NCBI GenBank assembly: GCA_963677885.1
Contig: OY782500.1
Location: 3,968,001 to 4,032,000, forward strand
Reading direction: 5' to 3'
Origin: UBA1351 sp963677885
GTDB taxonomy: Bacteria > Bacillota > Clostridia > Lachnospirales > Vallitaleaceae
DNA: 64,000 nucleotides
The translations under genes were made by a program, and so were the position numbers. Each line of letters starts with the position of its first letter. Positions within the stretch are counted from its first letter, which is position 1. The notes under the pieces were generated by a model that saw nothing but the letters and a program-made list of their open reading frames with translations, had not been told where the DNA came from and ran no database searches. Below are positions 32,246 through 40,602 of the stretch, piece after piece.

Positions 32246-33058
32246 ATGAAAAAAGTTGATTTGCATTTACATTCTTATGCGTCCGATGGTGAGTGGTCCC
32301 CAGAAGAGATTCTTCAGCAGGTTGATGACCACCAGTTAAAGATTTTTGCAGTATGCGATCATGATGTTGTTGATTGTGTACCCAGAATGATGGACTTGGT
32401 CAAAGACCGTCAGGACCTTGAATATATACCAGGAGTTGAAGCATCTGTATTATATAAAGGGAGAGAAGTCCATATACTTACCTATTATATTGATCCATCA
32501 GATGAACGACTTCTGAAGCTTCTTCAAAAAAATAATGATTACAGAGAAAACAGCAATCAGCGTCTGATGGAATATTTAGGCCAACGATACCCTGAGGTCA
32601 GTTTAGAAGGCTATCATGCCTTTGAATACGACCCATATCAAGGGGGCTGGAAAGCCTATATGTATTTAAAAGACCTGGGGTTGGCTGATAACCTAAAAGA
32701 ATATTTCAGCAAAGTGAAAGGCTTTAAGGTCGAAAAAGACTTTGTATCTATTGAAGATTATATCTCTAAGGTTAGGGATATGGGTTATGTTCCCGTTCTG
32801 GCCCATCCCCCGGCTTATGCAGATGGTGATCTCTATGATATTCAGGATTTGGATTATTTAAGAAGTCTAGGACTTGGTGGAATTGAGTGTTATACCCAGT
32901 ATCTGGCTGATCCGAAGAACAGCCAGTATTATGTTGATTATTGCAATCAATATGATCTACTTATCACTGGAGGGTCAGACTGCCACGGAGCTTTTGCAGG
33001 CAGGGCAATCGGTCGGCCAACCGTATATGAGCATATGATTCGTTTAAGACAGAAATAA
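32246..33058 (+). CDS. PHP-domain phosphoesterase (TrpH/RNase AM-like)
   Basis: 270 residues. Metal-binding PHP motifs are in order: VDLHLHSYASDGEWSPEE, FAVCDHDVVDCV, YIPGVEAS, VPVLAHPPAYA and ITGGSDCHGAF. Members act as 3',5'-nucleotide bisphosphate phosphatases or 5'-3' RNA exonucleases. Length is normal. AAGAGGTTGGA precedes ATG 32246. A terminator follows. Confidence 0.88.
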   Translation: MKKVDLHLHSYASDGEWSPEEILQQVDDHQLKIFAVCDHDVVDCVPRMMDLVKDRQDLEYIPGVEASVLYKGREVHILTYYIDPSDERLLKLLQKNNDYRENSNQRLMEYLGQRYPEVSLEGYHAFEYDPYQGGWKAYMYLKDLGLADNLKEYFSKVKGFKVEKDFVSIEDYISKVRDMGYVPVLAHPPAYADGDLYDIQDLDYLRSLGLGGIECYTQYLADPKNSQYYVDYCNQYDLLITGGSDCHGAFAGRAIGRPTVYEHMIRLRQK

Positions 33059-33070
33059 CTTTATTTTGTA

Positions 33071-33116
33071 GGGCAGGAAGTTTGATTCGCTTGCAGGAAT
33101 CGGATTTCCTGCTCTT
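33071..33116 (+). terminator. Terminator after the PHP gene
   Basis: GGGCAGGAA (33071-33079) pairs with TTTCCTGCTC (33105-33114) with further pairing inside (GATTC/GGAATC), followed by a T-run. Confidence 0.85.
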
Positions 33117-33192
33117 TTTATTGAAAGGCAATTTTGAAATCAATTATTTTAATGTTTTTGATTAAATATATGTAGCGAATTACTATGGCAGT

Positions 33193-33903
33193 TTATAAGT
33201 ACGCTATTATTTGAGTTAAATCATCAATGGGAATGATAGAAGCACTTGAAAGGTTTGATATTTCCTGGTCAGTGAGTTTAAGGCCAAGGTCGTCTATATT
33301 ATGTTGAATATGGTCTAAATCCAGTCCCACCAAGGAATTGTCTCTATTCAAGGCAAAGACTATGATGCCTGCAAGACAGGCGGCAATAGCACCTGCTATA
33401 GAATCTTCAATAACTGCTAAGGCTTCTTTCTTGATACCCATCTCCTCTGCAGCCAGGTTGAAAAGGTCTGGATATGGCTTATTTCTTTCAACCATATTAC
33501 CGGTAAAGATTTGGCCAAACTGCCAGGCGATATAAGTTTTCTTAATTACATAATCAGCAACGACGGATGAAGAACCGATGGTCAGGTGTAAATGTTGTCT
33601 CTCTTCTAAGAAGTTAAGGAGTTTGGCAGCATCGGGATACAAATCGATTTCCTCTGAATCTATTACTTTTTTATAGGCTTTGGCTTTTATATCAGATAAG
33701 ACGTTTATATCTTCTTCTGAGGGAGTCTTTAGTATGTTGACAATGGCATTTCTGCGTCCCTGGGCTTGGCAGTATTTGCTGTAGTCCAATGGACTGAGAT
33801 GAATGCCTTTTGCTTCAAAAGTTGTTTTCCAGGCCTGGTAGTGATATTTTTCAGTTTCAATTAGGACTCCGTCCATATCAAAAATCAATCCTTTAATGTT
33901 CAT
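33193..33903 (-). CDS. HAD-superfamily hydrolase, beta-phosphoglucomutase-like
   Basis: 236 residues. Motif I GLIFDMDGVLIETE with two aspartates, motif II IGSSS, the lysine in ERNKPYPDLF and motif III VIEDSIAGAIAA are complete, and the helical cap sits between motifs I and II. This is the PGM/phosphatase subgroup; the substrate (a sugar phosphate) is not determined. Monocistronic on the minus strand. Confidence 0.87.
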   Translation of the reverse strand: MNIKGLIFDMDGVLIETEKYHYQAWKTTFEAKGIHLSPLDYSKYCQAQGRRNAIVNILKTPSEEDINVLSDIKAKAYKKVIDSEEIDLYPDAAKLLNFLEERQHLHLTIGSSSVVADYVIKKTYIAWQFGQIFTGNMVERNKPYPDLFNLAAEEMGIKKEALAVIEDSIAGAIAACLAGIIVFALNRDNSLVGLDLDHIQHNIDDLGLKLTDQEISNLSSASIIPIDDLTQIIAYL

Positions 33904-33995
33904 GTATTCCTCCGATTCTAATGGTCAATTGCTATATTATAGCACAGATTTTAGTCCTAGACCAAAGCCCATCGCAATCTGCAGCATCTGTAAGA

Positions 33996-34024
33996 TTGCC
34001 TTGGTTATTTCTCTTTGATATAAT
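33996..34024 (+). promoter_or_regulatory. Promoter of the DUF1059 gene
   Basis: TTGCCT (33996-34001), 17 bp, TATAAT (34019-34024). Confidence 0.65.
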
Positions 34025-34072
34025 ATATATGTATACTGAATAGCTTAGATTTTACAGAAAGAAAGTGATTGG

Positions 34073-34315
34073 ATGAAAACAATGACCTGTCGTCAGTTGG
34101 GTGGGGCATGTGATCAGGAATTTCATGCTGAAACCTTTGAGGAAATGGCAGAAATCAGCCGCCAACATGGTACTGAAATGTATATTAAGGGTGACAAAGC
34201 CCATTTGGAAGCCATGGATAAGATGAAGGAATTAATGAAGAATCCTGAAGTTATGCAAGAGTGGTACGAGTTAAAGCGGGAAGAGTTTGAAGAAGCTTTG
34301 GAAGATCAAGAATAA
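34073..34315 (+). CDS. DUF1059 family small protein
   Basis: 80 residues. The N-terminus MKTMTCRQLGGACDQEFHA with two cysteines, then FEEMAEISRQHGTEM, matches DUF1059, a small cytoplasmic protein family without known function. The C-terminal half is an acidic helix. AAAGTGATTGG precedes ATG 34073; a hairpin with a T-run follows. Confidence 0.8.
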   Translation: MKTMTCRQLGGACDQEFHAETFEEMAEISRQHGTEMYIKGDKAHLEAMDKMKELMKNPEVMQEWYELKREEFEEALEDQE

Positions 34316-34328
34316 TATAGACGGATTA

Positions 34329-34360
34329 GCAGTGGTATCTCAGGATATGGCTGCTTTTTT
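34329..34360 (+). terminator. Terminator after the DUF1059 gene
   Basis: GCAGTGGTATC and GATATGGCTGC form an imperfect 11-bp stem, followed by a run of T residues. Confidence 0.7.
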
Positions 34361-34374
34361 TGTGTTTTGACACT

Positions 34375-34390
34375 TGTAGCTATAGCTACA
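34375..34390. promoter_or_regulatory. 16-bp palindrome upstream of hcp
   Basis: TGTAGCTATAGCTACA, perfectly self-complementary, in the leader region of hcp. The GTAGC-N4-GCTAC layout is what CRP/FNR-type regulators bind; HcpR of that family controls hcp in many anaerobes (known family link). A TTGACA lies just before it (34367-34372). Confidence 0.6.
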
Positions 34391-34520
34391 TAACTTCCTT
34401 GGGATTTATGATAATCTATATTCAAGTTAAAACACAAGGACATAAACAATCAGTATAAGAATTACAGAGGTTTTGTAGATGTCCAGTGGATCACGAAATC
34501 AAGTTATGGAGGAAAGAATA

Positions 34521-36146
34521 ATGAGTATGTTTTGTTATCAATGTCAAGAGGCTGCCAAAGGCGAAGGTTGTTCAATACAGGGAGTTTGTGGAAAGACACC
34601 TGAAGTCGCCAACCTGCAGGACCTTTTGGTTTATACAGTTAAAGGTATCTCAGAAATCGTTGTAAAAGGAAAACTGGATGTGGCAAGTCTTGGTTTGGTG
34701 AATGAAATGGTCTTAGACTCCTTGTTTAAAACCATTACCAATGCCAATTTTGATCCGGAGGCTATAAAAGCACAAATTCGTAAAAACCTGGAAGTTAGAG
34801 ACCAGTTGGCAGAAAATATTGATGTTGAACTTTCTGATGCAGCTACCTTCCAAGTAACAAGCGATGCAGCTATGGAAGCAAAAGCTACAACAATTGGTAT
34901 ACTTGCAACTGAGAACGAGGACGTGAGATCCTTAAGAGAATTAATTACCTATGGAGTCAAGGGCTATGCTGCTTATACTCATCATGCCTATGTAGGCGGT
35001 AAAGTAGATAATGATCTTTATGCCTTTGTTTATGAAGCTATGGCGGCAACACTGAATGATAACCTAACAGCAGATGACCTGGTAGCCCTTACCTTAAAAA
35101 CTGGTGAGTACGGCGTTAAGGCTATGGCTCTTCTAGATGCAGCTAACACAGAGAAATTCGGTAACCCAGAGCTTACTTCTGTTAATATTGGTGTAAGAAA
35201 TAATCCTGCTATCCTTATATCAGGTCATGATCTTAATGATTTGGAACAGCTTCTTGAGCAAACAAAGGGAACAGGAGTTGATATTTATACCCACAGTGAA
35301 ATGCTGCCTGCCAACTACTATCCAAAGTTCAAAGAATATGATAACTTAGTTGGAAACTATGGTAACGCATGGTGGAAGCAAAAAGAAGAGTTTGCTACTT
35401 TTAACGGACCCATTCTTTTCACAACAAACTGTATTGTTCCTCCTAAAGATGAGGCAACTATAGCAAGAATCTTCACTTCAGGATCAGCAGGATTTCCTGG
35501 ATCCAAGCACATTGTAGCTGATGAAAACGGTGTAAAAGATTTCTCTGAAATCATTGCAATGGCAAAGACTTTACCAGCTCCAACAGAAATTGAAAGTGGA
35601 GAAATCGTAGGTGGTTTTGCCCATGCTCAAGTTTTTGCCCTGGCAGATAAGGTGGTTGATGCCGTTAAGACTGGTGCTATTAAGAAGTTCTTTGTTATGG
35701 CAGGTTGTGATGGACGTATGAAAGGCAGAGATTATTATACTGAATTTGCTAAAGAATTACCTAATGATACGGTTATTCTAACAGCCGGATGTGCCAAATA
35801 TCGTTATAATAAGTTGCCTCTAGGTGATATTGGTGGTATTCCAAGAGTACTGGATGCTGGTCAGTGTAATGACTCCTACTCTTTAGCTGTTATTGCCTTA
35901 AAGCTAAAAGAAGTCTTTGAGCTAAATGATATCAATGAACTTCCAATTGCCTATAACATCGCCTGGTATGAGCAAAAGGCTGTTATCGTCCTCTTGGCAC
36001 TTCTTCACCTTGGAGTGAAGAATATCCACCTGGGTCCAAGTCTTCCTGCCTTCCTTTCACCTAATGTGGCTAATGTATTGGTTGAAACATTTGGTATTGG
36101 TGGAATCGGGACTGTTGAAGATGATATCCATATGTTTATGGCATAA
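34521..36146 (+). CDS. hcp: Hydroxylamine reductase / hybrid-cluster protein Hcp
   Basis: 541 residues from ATG 34521, preceded by GGAGGAAAG; a frame opening at 34479 lacks such a site. N-terminal iron-sulfur ligands are C5, C8, C17 and C23. Hybrid-cluster ligands are seen in ISGHDLNDLEQ, HSEMLPANYYPK, FTTNCIVPP, TAGCAKYRYN and DAGQCNDSYS. Hcp reduces hydroxylamine or nitric oxide and protects anaerobes against nitrosative stress. No hcr reductase gene is adjacent. The upstream palindrome suggests control by an FNR-type regulator. Confidence 0.95.
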   Translation: MSMFCYQCQEAAKGEGCSIQGVCGKTPEVANLQDLLVYTVKGISEIVVKGKLDVASLGLVNEMVLDSLFKTITNANFDPEAIKAQIRKNLEVRDQLAENIDVELSDAATFQVTSDAAMEAKATTIGILATENEDVRSLRELITYGVKGYAAYTHHAYVGGKVDNDLYAFVYEAMAATLNDNLTADDLVALTLKTGEYGVKAMALLDAANTEKFGNPELTSVNIGVRNNPAILISGHDLNDLEQLLEQTKGTGVDIYTHSEMLPANYYPKFKEYDNLVGNYGNAWWKQKEEFATFNGPILFTTNCIVPPKDEATIARIFTSGSAGFPGSKHIVADENGVKDFSEIIAMAKTLPAPTEIESGEIVGGFAHAQVFALADKVVDAVKTGAIKKFFVMAGCDGRMKGRDYYTEFAKELPNDTVILTAGCAKYRYNKLPLGDIGGIPRVLDAGQCNDSYSLAVIALKLKEVFELNDINELPIAYNIAWYEQKAVIVLLALLHLGVKNIHLGPSLPAFLSPNVANVLVETFGIGGIGTVEDDIHMFMA

Positions 36147-36194
36147 AAATTGAATGATGAAGTATTGGGATAAACTTATCCCAAATAAAAAGAG

Positions 36195-36217
36195 GCCCTG
36201 ATCCTTGCAATCAGGGC
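36195..36217 (-). terminator. Terminator between hcp and the minus-strand gene
   Basis: GGCCCTGAT/ATCAGGGCTT stem. Read on the minus strand it is followed by CTCTTTTTATTT, so it best serves the gene at 36231-36842. Confidence 0.82.
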
Positions 36218-36230
36218 TTCTGATATTATC

Positions 36231-36842
36231 TTACTGACTTGTATCTTCTTCATCCAGTTGATGGATTAAATCCTCTAGAGCTGTTTTACAAGCTTCAGGA
36301 TCAGGTGCCAGAAATTTTGCAATTTTATTAGTGGCTGTATCGCGAACGATAAGTACTTTTGGATCTCCCCAGAAAATACGGCATAATATATTGTTGGCCT
36401 CATAAGTGGTTGATATCTCGATGTTTTCAAATTGGCATTTGAAGAGGACGGGATCTTTACTTACTCTGTTGGACTGAAAGTAAAGTTTTCTGCCATCGAT
36501 GAAAATATTGCCAAAATTAGTGTTATATATTCCGGTATTGTAAAAGCAGGGTAGAAAATAATAATTATCAGTAATACCCTGGGTATCATAGGCCCGCTTG
36601 ATGATGTTGTTCAGCCACATTTTTTTAAGCATATAGATAGCCGCCCAGGTTAACATTGCCCGAAAGAAGAGGGTTGCCATAAACTCGTAGTTGGTAGAAC
36701 CATCTATATTGGTCATGCTGTCAGCGATGAAAGTATAGACGGAGGCACCAATAACAGAGGCACCTATAAGCCAGGGATTAAAGGTATAAATAATTGGATT
36801 CAATTGTGAATCGTAGGAATCAAAATCAATAATTGCTTTCAT
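36231..36842 (-). CDS. Hypothetical membrane protein with PH-like C-terminal domain
   Basis: 203 residues, no family recognised with certainty. Two membrane segments (about 23-42 and 57-72) are followed by a soluble part with beta-strand pattern FIDGRKLYFQSNR, LFKCQFENIEIS and ILCRIFWGDPKVLIVRD, which resembles bacterial PH/GRAM-type folds. The tail is acidic. It lies 26 bp after the thioesterase gene on the same strand, so they may be co-transcribed. Function unknown. Confidence 0.55.
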   Translation of the reverse strand: MKAIIDFDSYDSQLNPIIYTFNPWLIGASVIGASVYTFIADSMTNIDGSTNYEFMATLFFRAMLTWAAIYMLKKMWLNNIIKRAYDTQGITDNYYFLPCFYNTGIYNTNFGNIFIDGRKLYFQSNRVSKDPVLFKCQFENIEISTTYEANNILCRIFWGDPKVLIVRDTATNKIAKFLAPDPEACKTALEDLIHQLDEEDTSQ

Positions 36843-36868
36843 GTTTTACTCCTGTCATTGTTTATTAG

Positions 36869-37297
36869 TTATCTGCTTAATTGAATGATGCGTCTTGCTT
36901 CTTTTTGTAATTCTTTATCTTCATCGGTCATTTCATCCATTGTCAGACCATGAGGAGCTTTTTTTCCTGTTTCATCAACATTGACAAAAGTAACAAAACC
37001 TTCAACAAGAGTCTTTCCTGTATTGGTTGAAAGGGTTCGGTTATAAACAGTTAAACTTGTTTTGCCTAAATCGACGACTCTAGATGTTATTTTGAGAACA
37101 TCTCCTTTTTGAGCAGGTATATTGAATCTCATACCGTGGACTTTTAGACATACGATTTGATCGGGATTACCGACGGCTAAAGCAGCTGCTACAAAGCTGC
37201 CTTCAACAAACCATTCAGCCATTCGTCCGGCGAATAAAGTACCATGGTGGTTAAGGTCTTCTGACTTTACTAATCTAGCGGATTGGTGTACTTCCAT
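36869..37297 (-). CDS. Acyl-CoA thioesterase (hotdog fold, YkhA-like)
   Basis: 142 residues. N-terminal VKSEDLNHHGTLFAGRMAEW carries the hotdog-helix signature of the YciA/YkhA subfamily, with FVTFVNVDETGKKAPHG after it. These enzymes hydrolyse acyl-CoA esters in the cytoplasm. AGGAGAAGTTATTT lies in front of ATG 37297 on the minus strand. Confidence 0.87.
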   Translation of the reverse strand: MEVHQSARLVKSEDLNHHGTLFAGRMAEWFVEGSFVAAALAVGNPDQIVCLKVHGMRFNIPAQKGDVLKITSRVVDLGKTSLTVYNRTLSTNTGKTLVEGFVTFVNVDETGKKAPHGLTMDEMTDEDKELQKEARRIIQLSR

Positions 37298-37558
37298 AAA
37301 TAACTTCTCCTTATATCTATCTACTTGTATCTTATAAGTTATTCTAACATATTCAGTACGTGAAACGAAACAAGAATATTGAGTTAGTGTAGGATCGGAT
37401 AGAGGAGGAAGTGAAAACCATGGCTAAATTGCATATATTTTGGCGTAACTTATCCTTTTTTTGGCGATAAATAAAGGTATAATGAGATTATAAACATTCG
37501 ACAATCTTATTGTACCTTTTGTTATATATGAATTGCTTAGTAAATAAGGAGAAAAAAT

Positions 37559-38377
37559 ATGAGTCAAAAAGTAGCTTTAGTCACAGGTGCCTCCAGTGGA
37601 ATTGGTTATGATGCAGCTATTGCCTTGAAAAAAACAGGAATGAAAGTCTATGGTGCAGCCCGTCGTCTGGACAAAATGGAAGATCTCAAAAAAGCAGGTG
37701 TCCATATTCTGCCACTCGACGTAACCATCGAGGAATCTATGGTTGAGTGTGTAAAAACCATTGTTAAAGAGTCAGGTAGAATCGATATATTGGTGAATAA
37801 TGCAGGATATGGTTCTTATGGGGCCATTGAAACTGTACCCATGGAAGAGGCAAGAAGACAGATTGAAGTGAATGTCTTCGGTTTGGCTAGGATGAGCCAA
37901 TTGGTTTTACCCTATATGAGAAAAGAGAGATTTGGAAGAATTATCAATATATCCTCCATGGGAGGGAAAATGTATACCCCTTTTGGCGGATGGTATCATG
38001 CTACCAAATTTGCAGTTGAAGCCCTAAGCGACTGTATGCGGTTGGAATTAAAGAACTTTGGAATCGATGTGGTCCTGGTTGAACCAGGTGGAATAAAAAC
38101 AGACTGGGGGATTATAGCAGCTGCCAATCTTAAGCAGGCGTCTAAGGGAACTGCCTATGAGAAGCAGGCATATTCTGCTGCTAAAGGTCTTCATTCCATG
38201 TACTCCAGTAATCGCCTGTCAGATTCAAAGATTATTGCAGAAGCTATCGTCAAAGGGGCTACAGCCAGAAAACCAAAGACCAGATACCTGATTGGATTTG
38301 CGGCAAAGCCTGCAGTTTTTATGAGACGGATACTCAGCGATAGAATGTTTGACCGTATCATCTCAATGATGTCCTAA
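37559..38377 (+). CDS. Short-chain dehydrogenase/reductase
   Basis: 272 residues, classical SDR: TGASSGIG (9-16) for cofactor, NNAGYG, ISS with the catalytic Ser, and YHATK (YxxxK). ARR after the second strand suggests NADPH preference. A C-terminal segment after 200 is typical of the retinol-dehydrogenase-like group. AAGGAGAAAAAAT precedes ATG 37559. Convergent with the ArAE transporter gene. Substrate unknown. Confidence 0.88.
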   Translation: MSQKVALVTGASSGIGYDAAIALKKTGMKVYGAARRLDKMEDLKKAGVHILPLDVTIEESMVECVKTIVKESGRIDILVNNAGYGSYGAIETVPMEEARRQIEVNVFGLARMSQLVLPYMRKERFGRIINISSMGGKMYTPFGGWYHATKFAVEALSDCMRLELKNFGIDVVLVEPGGIKTDWGIIAAANLKQASKGTAYEKQAYSAAKGLHSMYSSNRLSDSKIIAEAIVKGATARKPKTRYLIGFAAKPAVFMRRILSDRMFDRIISMMS

Positions 38378-38389
38378 GCAAGATAGAGT

Positions 38390-39376
38390 TTATTTACCTT
38401 TACTTGAGCAGTATTTTATGGTGCCGTATTGGCCTATAAAATCTGCTTTTATTTGTATAAAACGTTTAATATCTGTCAGGTATTGGTAAAGAAGAGCACG
38501 ATGCTCAAATTCTTCACGGCTGGTTGGCAGGGGAGATTCCTTGTATTTGGCAAGGAGAGCGTTAGCAGCATTAAGTTTAATGGTTCCATCGTTGCATTCA
38601 GATAGATTATCTCTAACCAAGGCAGTCAGATCGCTAAGTTCAGAAGCCTGGGAGACGTTAAAGAAGACGGTTTCAAAATGACTGGTAATCTGCTTGAGCA
38701 GGAGGTACTGTTCCTTTCTCATTTGAAAGTATTCAATATAATACTGCTCATCCCGAAGAAGGAAGTTGTTGTTGTAATCAATGGCTAAGGATTTACCTGT
38801 CATTAGGCTTTCTTTAAGGTTGGTCAGTAGGCTGGCTGTATTGGAGGAAGTCGGTTGGTTAAGAAGGAGATGGTGAAGATTGGTTAGGGCCTCTTTCATT
38901 AGACCTTCAACTTCCAGTTGCTTTTCCTTGATATGGTCCTCTATATTTGGCATATGGAGGTTCATGAGCCAGGCTATGAGAATACCGGTTATGAGAAGGA
39001 GCATTTCATTGGTAATAACAGGTATACTGATAACCTTTAAGGTGTATATATGTGTGACAAGGACAGTAGAGATGGAAATACCTTCTGTATTTTTGAGATA
39101 GGTGCTAAGGGGAATGAAAATCAGTAAGAACAAACCAAGAACATAAGTTTCATGACCCCAGACCGTAAATAGACCAGAGGCGACTAGGATGGCGATTCCC
39201 GCACTTAAGATTCTTTTGAGACCGGTGACATAGGTTTGTTTTCTGGTGGACAGAATGCTTAATAAGGTAATAATTCCAGCCGTTGTATAATAGTTAAGGC
39301 CTATGAGAGAAGCCATGATTGAGGCCGCTGCAACACCAAAGGCTACTTTTATTGATTGATAAATAACTTGTTTCAT
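38390..39376 (-). CDS. Aromatic acid exporter family (ArAE) membrane protein
   Basis: 328 residues: six N-terminal helices (about 1-135) of the ArAE_1/FUSC-like type, then a cytoplasmic helical domain (145-320) rich in Leu/Glu. It matches the YqjA/YhaH-like ArAE two-domain layout. Relatives are predicted exporters of aromatic carboxylic acids. Monocistronic on the minus strand. Confidence 0.82.
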   Translation of the reverse strand: MKQVIYQSIKVAFGVAAASIMASLIGLNYYTTAGIITLLSILSTRKQTYVTGLKRILSAGIAILVASGLFTVWGHETYVLGLFLLIFIPLSTYLKNTEGISISTVLVTHIYTLKVISIPVITNEMLLLITGILIAWLMNLHMPNIEDHIKEKQLEVEGLMKEALTNLHHLLLNQPTSSNTASLLTNLKESLMTGKSLAIDYNNNFLLRDEQYYIEYFQMRKEQYLLLKQITSHFETVFFNVSQASELSDLTALVRDNLSECNDGTIKLNAANALLAKYKESPLPTSREEFEHRALLYQYLTDIKRFIQIKADFIGQYGTIKYCSSKGK

Positions 39377-39500
39377 AGGTTTATTTCCTTTCCATTTAAA
39401 GGTTTATAGATAGATTGTAAATGAAAGAATGGGGAAAAAGCAAGAAAAAGGGCAAAATTATGTCAACTATATTACATTTTTTGAATATTATAAAATAGCG

Positions 39501-39530
39501 TTGTTTTTGTGGCCTTACTTATGGTATAAT
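39501..39530 (+). promoter_or_regulatory. Promoter of the TlpA-like gene
   Basis: TTGTTT (39501-39506), 18 bp, TATAAT (39525-39530). Confidence 0.6.
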
Positions 39531-39596
39531 CGTTTTGATAATTGTTATTATGTAAAGAAAACGTAATATACAAAATATACAATATAGGGTGGTAAT

Positions 39597-40283
39597 ATGA
39601 AAAAAATATTTTTACTTTTGATGATTATGGTAGTATCTGTATCAGCGTGTGGTCAGGATGACCTCTATGAAGTGGAAACCTTTGAAGAGGCATCAGGCAA
39701 TGAAGACACTAATGAAGATGCAGGTACAAGTACAATAGAGAATGAGAGTACACCGGCCAATGAAGCAGCTCTAGAGACTCCTGATGAAGAGGTTAGCTCT
39801 GAGGAAGACAGCCAGGAGACAAGTGAAGAAACGTCAAGTGACCAAGCTGAAGAAGAAGAAAGAGAAAAAATCATGGCACCTGAGTTTTCCCTGACTGACC
39901 GTGATGGAAATGAAGTGACTTTGGAAGACTATCGAGGTAAAATCGTCTTCCTAAACTTCTTTACTACCTGGTGTAAGTACTGTGACCAGGAAATGCCCGA
40001 GTTTGAAATCGCCTCTAAGGAATACCCTGATGATGTAGCCTTTTTGCTTGTGGATGTCTATACCCAGGAAAATGTCAGCATTGACGAAGTTTATGACTGG
40101 TATGATGAAAGAGACCTAACCATGGATATGGTTATTGATGTTGAAGGTGCGCTTATGAGAGACTACCCCATTCAAGCCTTCCCAACAACTTTCTTTATTG
40201 ATCGTGATGGAAGTGTCTTGGCCTATTTTCCTGGTGCTATGACAGCAGATATGATTGATCAGGTTATTAATGAGTTCAAGTAA
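39597..40283 (+). CDS. TlpA/ResA-type thioredoxin-fold lipoprotein
   Basis: 228 residues. Signal peptide with lipobox VSVSAC (Cys18), an extremely acidic Ser/Glu-rich linker (about 25-95), then a thioredoxin domain with FFTTWCKYCDQEMPEF; the active-site pair is C126 and C129. FPTTFFIDRDG holds the cis-proline. It is extracytoplasmic and would reduce disulfides or deliver electrons to a partner; no CcdA gene is beside it. A long terminator hairpin follows. Confidence 0.9.
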   Translation: MKKIFLLLMIMVVSVSACGQDDLYEVETFEEASGNEDTNEDAGTSTIENESTPANEAALETPDEEVSSEEDSQETSEETSSDQAEEEEREKIMAPEFSLTDRDGNEVTLEDYRGKIVFLNFFTTWCKYCDQEMPEFEIASKEYPDDVAFLLVDVYTQENVSIDEVYDWYDERDLTMDMVIDVEGALMRDYPIQAFPTTFFIDRDGSVLAYFPGAMTADMIDQVINEFK

Positions 40284-40306
40284 AAATCGATAATGTGAGC
40301 GAATAT

Positions 40307-40353
40307 GAAGTTCTTGTGCAGATAGGATACTGTATGAGAACTTCTTTATTTTA
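40307..40353 (+). terminator. Terminator after the TlpA-like gene
   Basis: GAAGTTCT and AGAACTTC ends of a 15-bp stem (40307-40321 with 40330-40344), followed by TTTATTTTATTT. The rest of the 319-bp gap before ptsI holds the dyad at 40538 and no ORF. Confidence 0.82.
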
Positions 40354-40537
40354 TTTGAATTTTCCCCACTTGTATTCAAGCATATTTTATATCCAATCAT
40401 GATTGTTTGTGAATGGAGTGATTGCTTGTGTGGCAAATGTAAACAAGGTGTAAACCAGTTATATATAGTCTTCGCTGAAATTATTTGATTGGTATTGAAC
40501 GAAAGTGATTGAAGTGTTATGATTCGGTTAATAAGGA

Positions 40538-40553
40538 TTGAACATTTGTTCAA
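40538..40553. promoter_or_regulatory. 16-bp dyad upstream of ptsI (SOS-box-like)
   Basis: TTGAACA-TT-TGTTCAA, a perfect inverted repeat 50 bp before ptsI. Its centre GAAC-N4-GTTC equals the core of Gram-positive LexA boxes, but an SOS role for ptsI would be unexpected; it may instead be another operator or a leader hairpin. Confidence 0.5.
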
Positions 40554-40602
40554 CATAAGTTAAGGAAAAGATGCCATAGGCGTAGAAGAAAGGGTGTAGC
40601 AA

